DNA of 64,000 nucleotides from the NCBI GenBank assembly GCA_963844395.1, contig CAWJNX010000001.1, positions 186,001-250,000 of the forward strand, given 5' to 3'. Positions 63,528 through 64,000 of this stretch are shown here, piece by piece. Positions within the stretch are counted from its first letter, which is position 1. Every line of letters begins with the position of its first letter. The stretch comes from VRUE01 sp963844395. GTDB taxonomy: Bacteria; Actinomycetota; Thermoleophilia; Solirubrobacterales; 70-9. The position numbers and the translations under genes were made by a program. The notes below the pieces were generated by a model, which was given only the letters and a program-made list of their open reading frames with translations, did no database searches and was not told the origin of the DNA.

Positions 63528-64000
63528 ATGGCAAGAGCTATTTGGAGCGGAACGATCAGCTTCGGGCTACTGAACGTGCCCGTCAAGCTCTACAGCGCGG
63601 TGGCGCGCCGCGGCATCTCACTGCGCGAGATCCGCGAGTCCGACGGCGCCCGCATCCGCCACCGCCGCGTCGCCGAAGGGACCGACGAGGAGGTCCCCTA
63701 CGAGGAGATCGTCAAGGCCTTCGAGATCACGCCCGACCGCTACGTGCCGCTGAGCAAAGACGAGATGGCGGCGATGGCGCCGGAGAAGACGCGCGCGATC
63801 GAGGTTCAGGACTTCGTCGACCTCGAGGAGATCGACCCGATCTACTTCGACAGCCCCTACTACCTGGGGCCGGCGGACGGCGCCGAGAAAGCGTATTCGC
63901 TGCTCGCCAAAGCGATGGAAGAGTCGGGCAAGGTGGCGGTCGCCCGCTTCGTCTTCCGCAACAAGGAGCACTTGGCGGCGCTGCGTCCTGGCAACGGGGT
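63528..64000 (+). CDS. ku: non-homologous end-joining protein Ku, 3' end cut by window edge
   Basis: The N-terminal 157 residues of a bacterial Ku homodimer that binds DNA double-strand ends and recruits LigD. The start MARAIWSGTISFGLLNVPVKLYSA is diagnostic, followed by VPYEEIVKAFEI and DLEEIDPIYFDSPYYLGP. ATG 63528 has AGGTGA seven bases upstream. No stop is reached; the ring-closing C-terminal half lies outside the window. ligD is not in the window. It is intact as far as seen, in contrast to the frameshifted genes to its left. Confidence 0.93.
   Translation, partial: MARAIWSGTISFGLLNVPVKLYSAVARRGISLREIRESDGARIRHRRVAEGTDEEVPYEEIVKAFEITPDRYVPLSKDEMAAMAPEKTRAIEVQDFVDLEEIDPIYFDSPYYLGPADGAEKAYSLLAKAMEESGKVAVARFVFRNKEHLAALRPGNG

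Overview
This window is high-GC DNA from the core chromosome of a Gram-positive-type bacterium, most likely an actinobacterium of the class Thermoleophilia (Solirubrobacterales or a relative). That placement is an inference from base composition, GTG and leaderless starts, a WhiG/FliA-type sigma factor, Ku, and the actinobacterial grouping of housekeeping genes. No rRNA, tRNA, CRISPR array, transposase or prophage gene was recognised.

Layout. 1-5.4 kb (minus): L,D-transpeptidase, tyrosine recombinase, sigma factor, EF-G paralogue and a zinc-ribbon protein. 5.6-7.2 kb (plus): a 5-formyl-THF cyclo-ligase-family gene and an alpha/beta hydrolase. 12.4-7.2 kb (minus): comM-dprA-thiD-ilvD, divergent from yraN. 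23.8-12.9 kb (minus): one long run, methyltransferase-rpmF-plsX-acpP-rnc-smc-ftsY-ffh-rpsP-khpA-trmD-rplS-lepB-rnhB, joining lipid synthesis, SRP targeting, ribosome biogenesis and chromosome organisation. yceD faces the other way. 34.3-24.5 kb (minus): riboflavin genes ribD-ribE-ribBA-ribH, then rpmB, yloV/fakA, recG, rsmD, coaD and a DivIVA-like coiled-coil gene. 34.3-38.6 kb (plus): glycosyltransferase, lipid-linked sugar flippase and K+/H+-type antiporter. 44.7-38.6 kb (minus): priA-def-fmt-rsmB-zinc ribbon-rpe. 44.7-50.6 kb: PH-domain protein (plus), then metK, der, cmk and a broken secreted trypsin-like protease (minus). 63.4-50.7 kb (minus): a FetAB-like ABC transporter, MFS exporter, trpS, scpA-scpB-rluB, aroH, hisC, a MNT-HEPN toxin-antitoxin pair, then aroF-tyrA-aroA. 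The window ends inside ku (plus).

Sequence quality matters. From 8.9 to 11.3 kb and from 36.2 to 62.8 kb almost every gene is interrupted by single-base shifts, mostly +1 insertions, whose correction restores full-length conserved proteins; the 12.4-33 kb tract is nearly clean. These look like assembly errors, not gene death. I joined frames by eye and give approximate shift positions.

The most interesting signals are: two inverted copies of a cloverleaf-like palindromic element at 30.0-30.4 kb, with a conserved core of three GAA-triloop hairpins inside unrelated but perfectly paired 29-30 bp arms; two-tier hairpins at the 3' ends of several transcription units; an 821-residue SMC with no recognisable hinge; an RNase III with altered metal ligands; loss of rimM between khpA and trmD; an L19 protein with a long acidic tail; and a MNT-HEPN module whose TATAAT promoter lies among three helically phased repeats.
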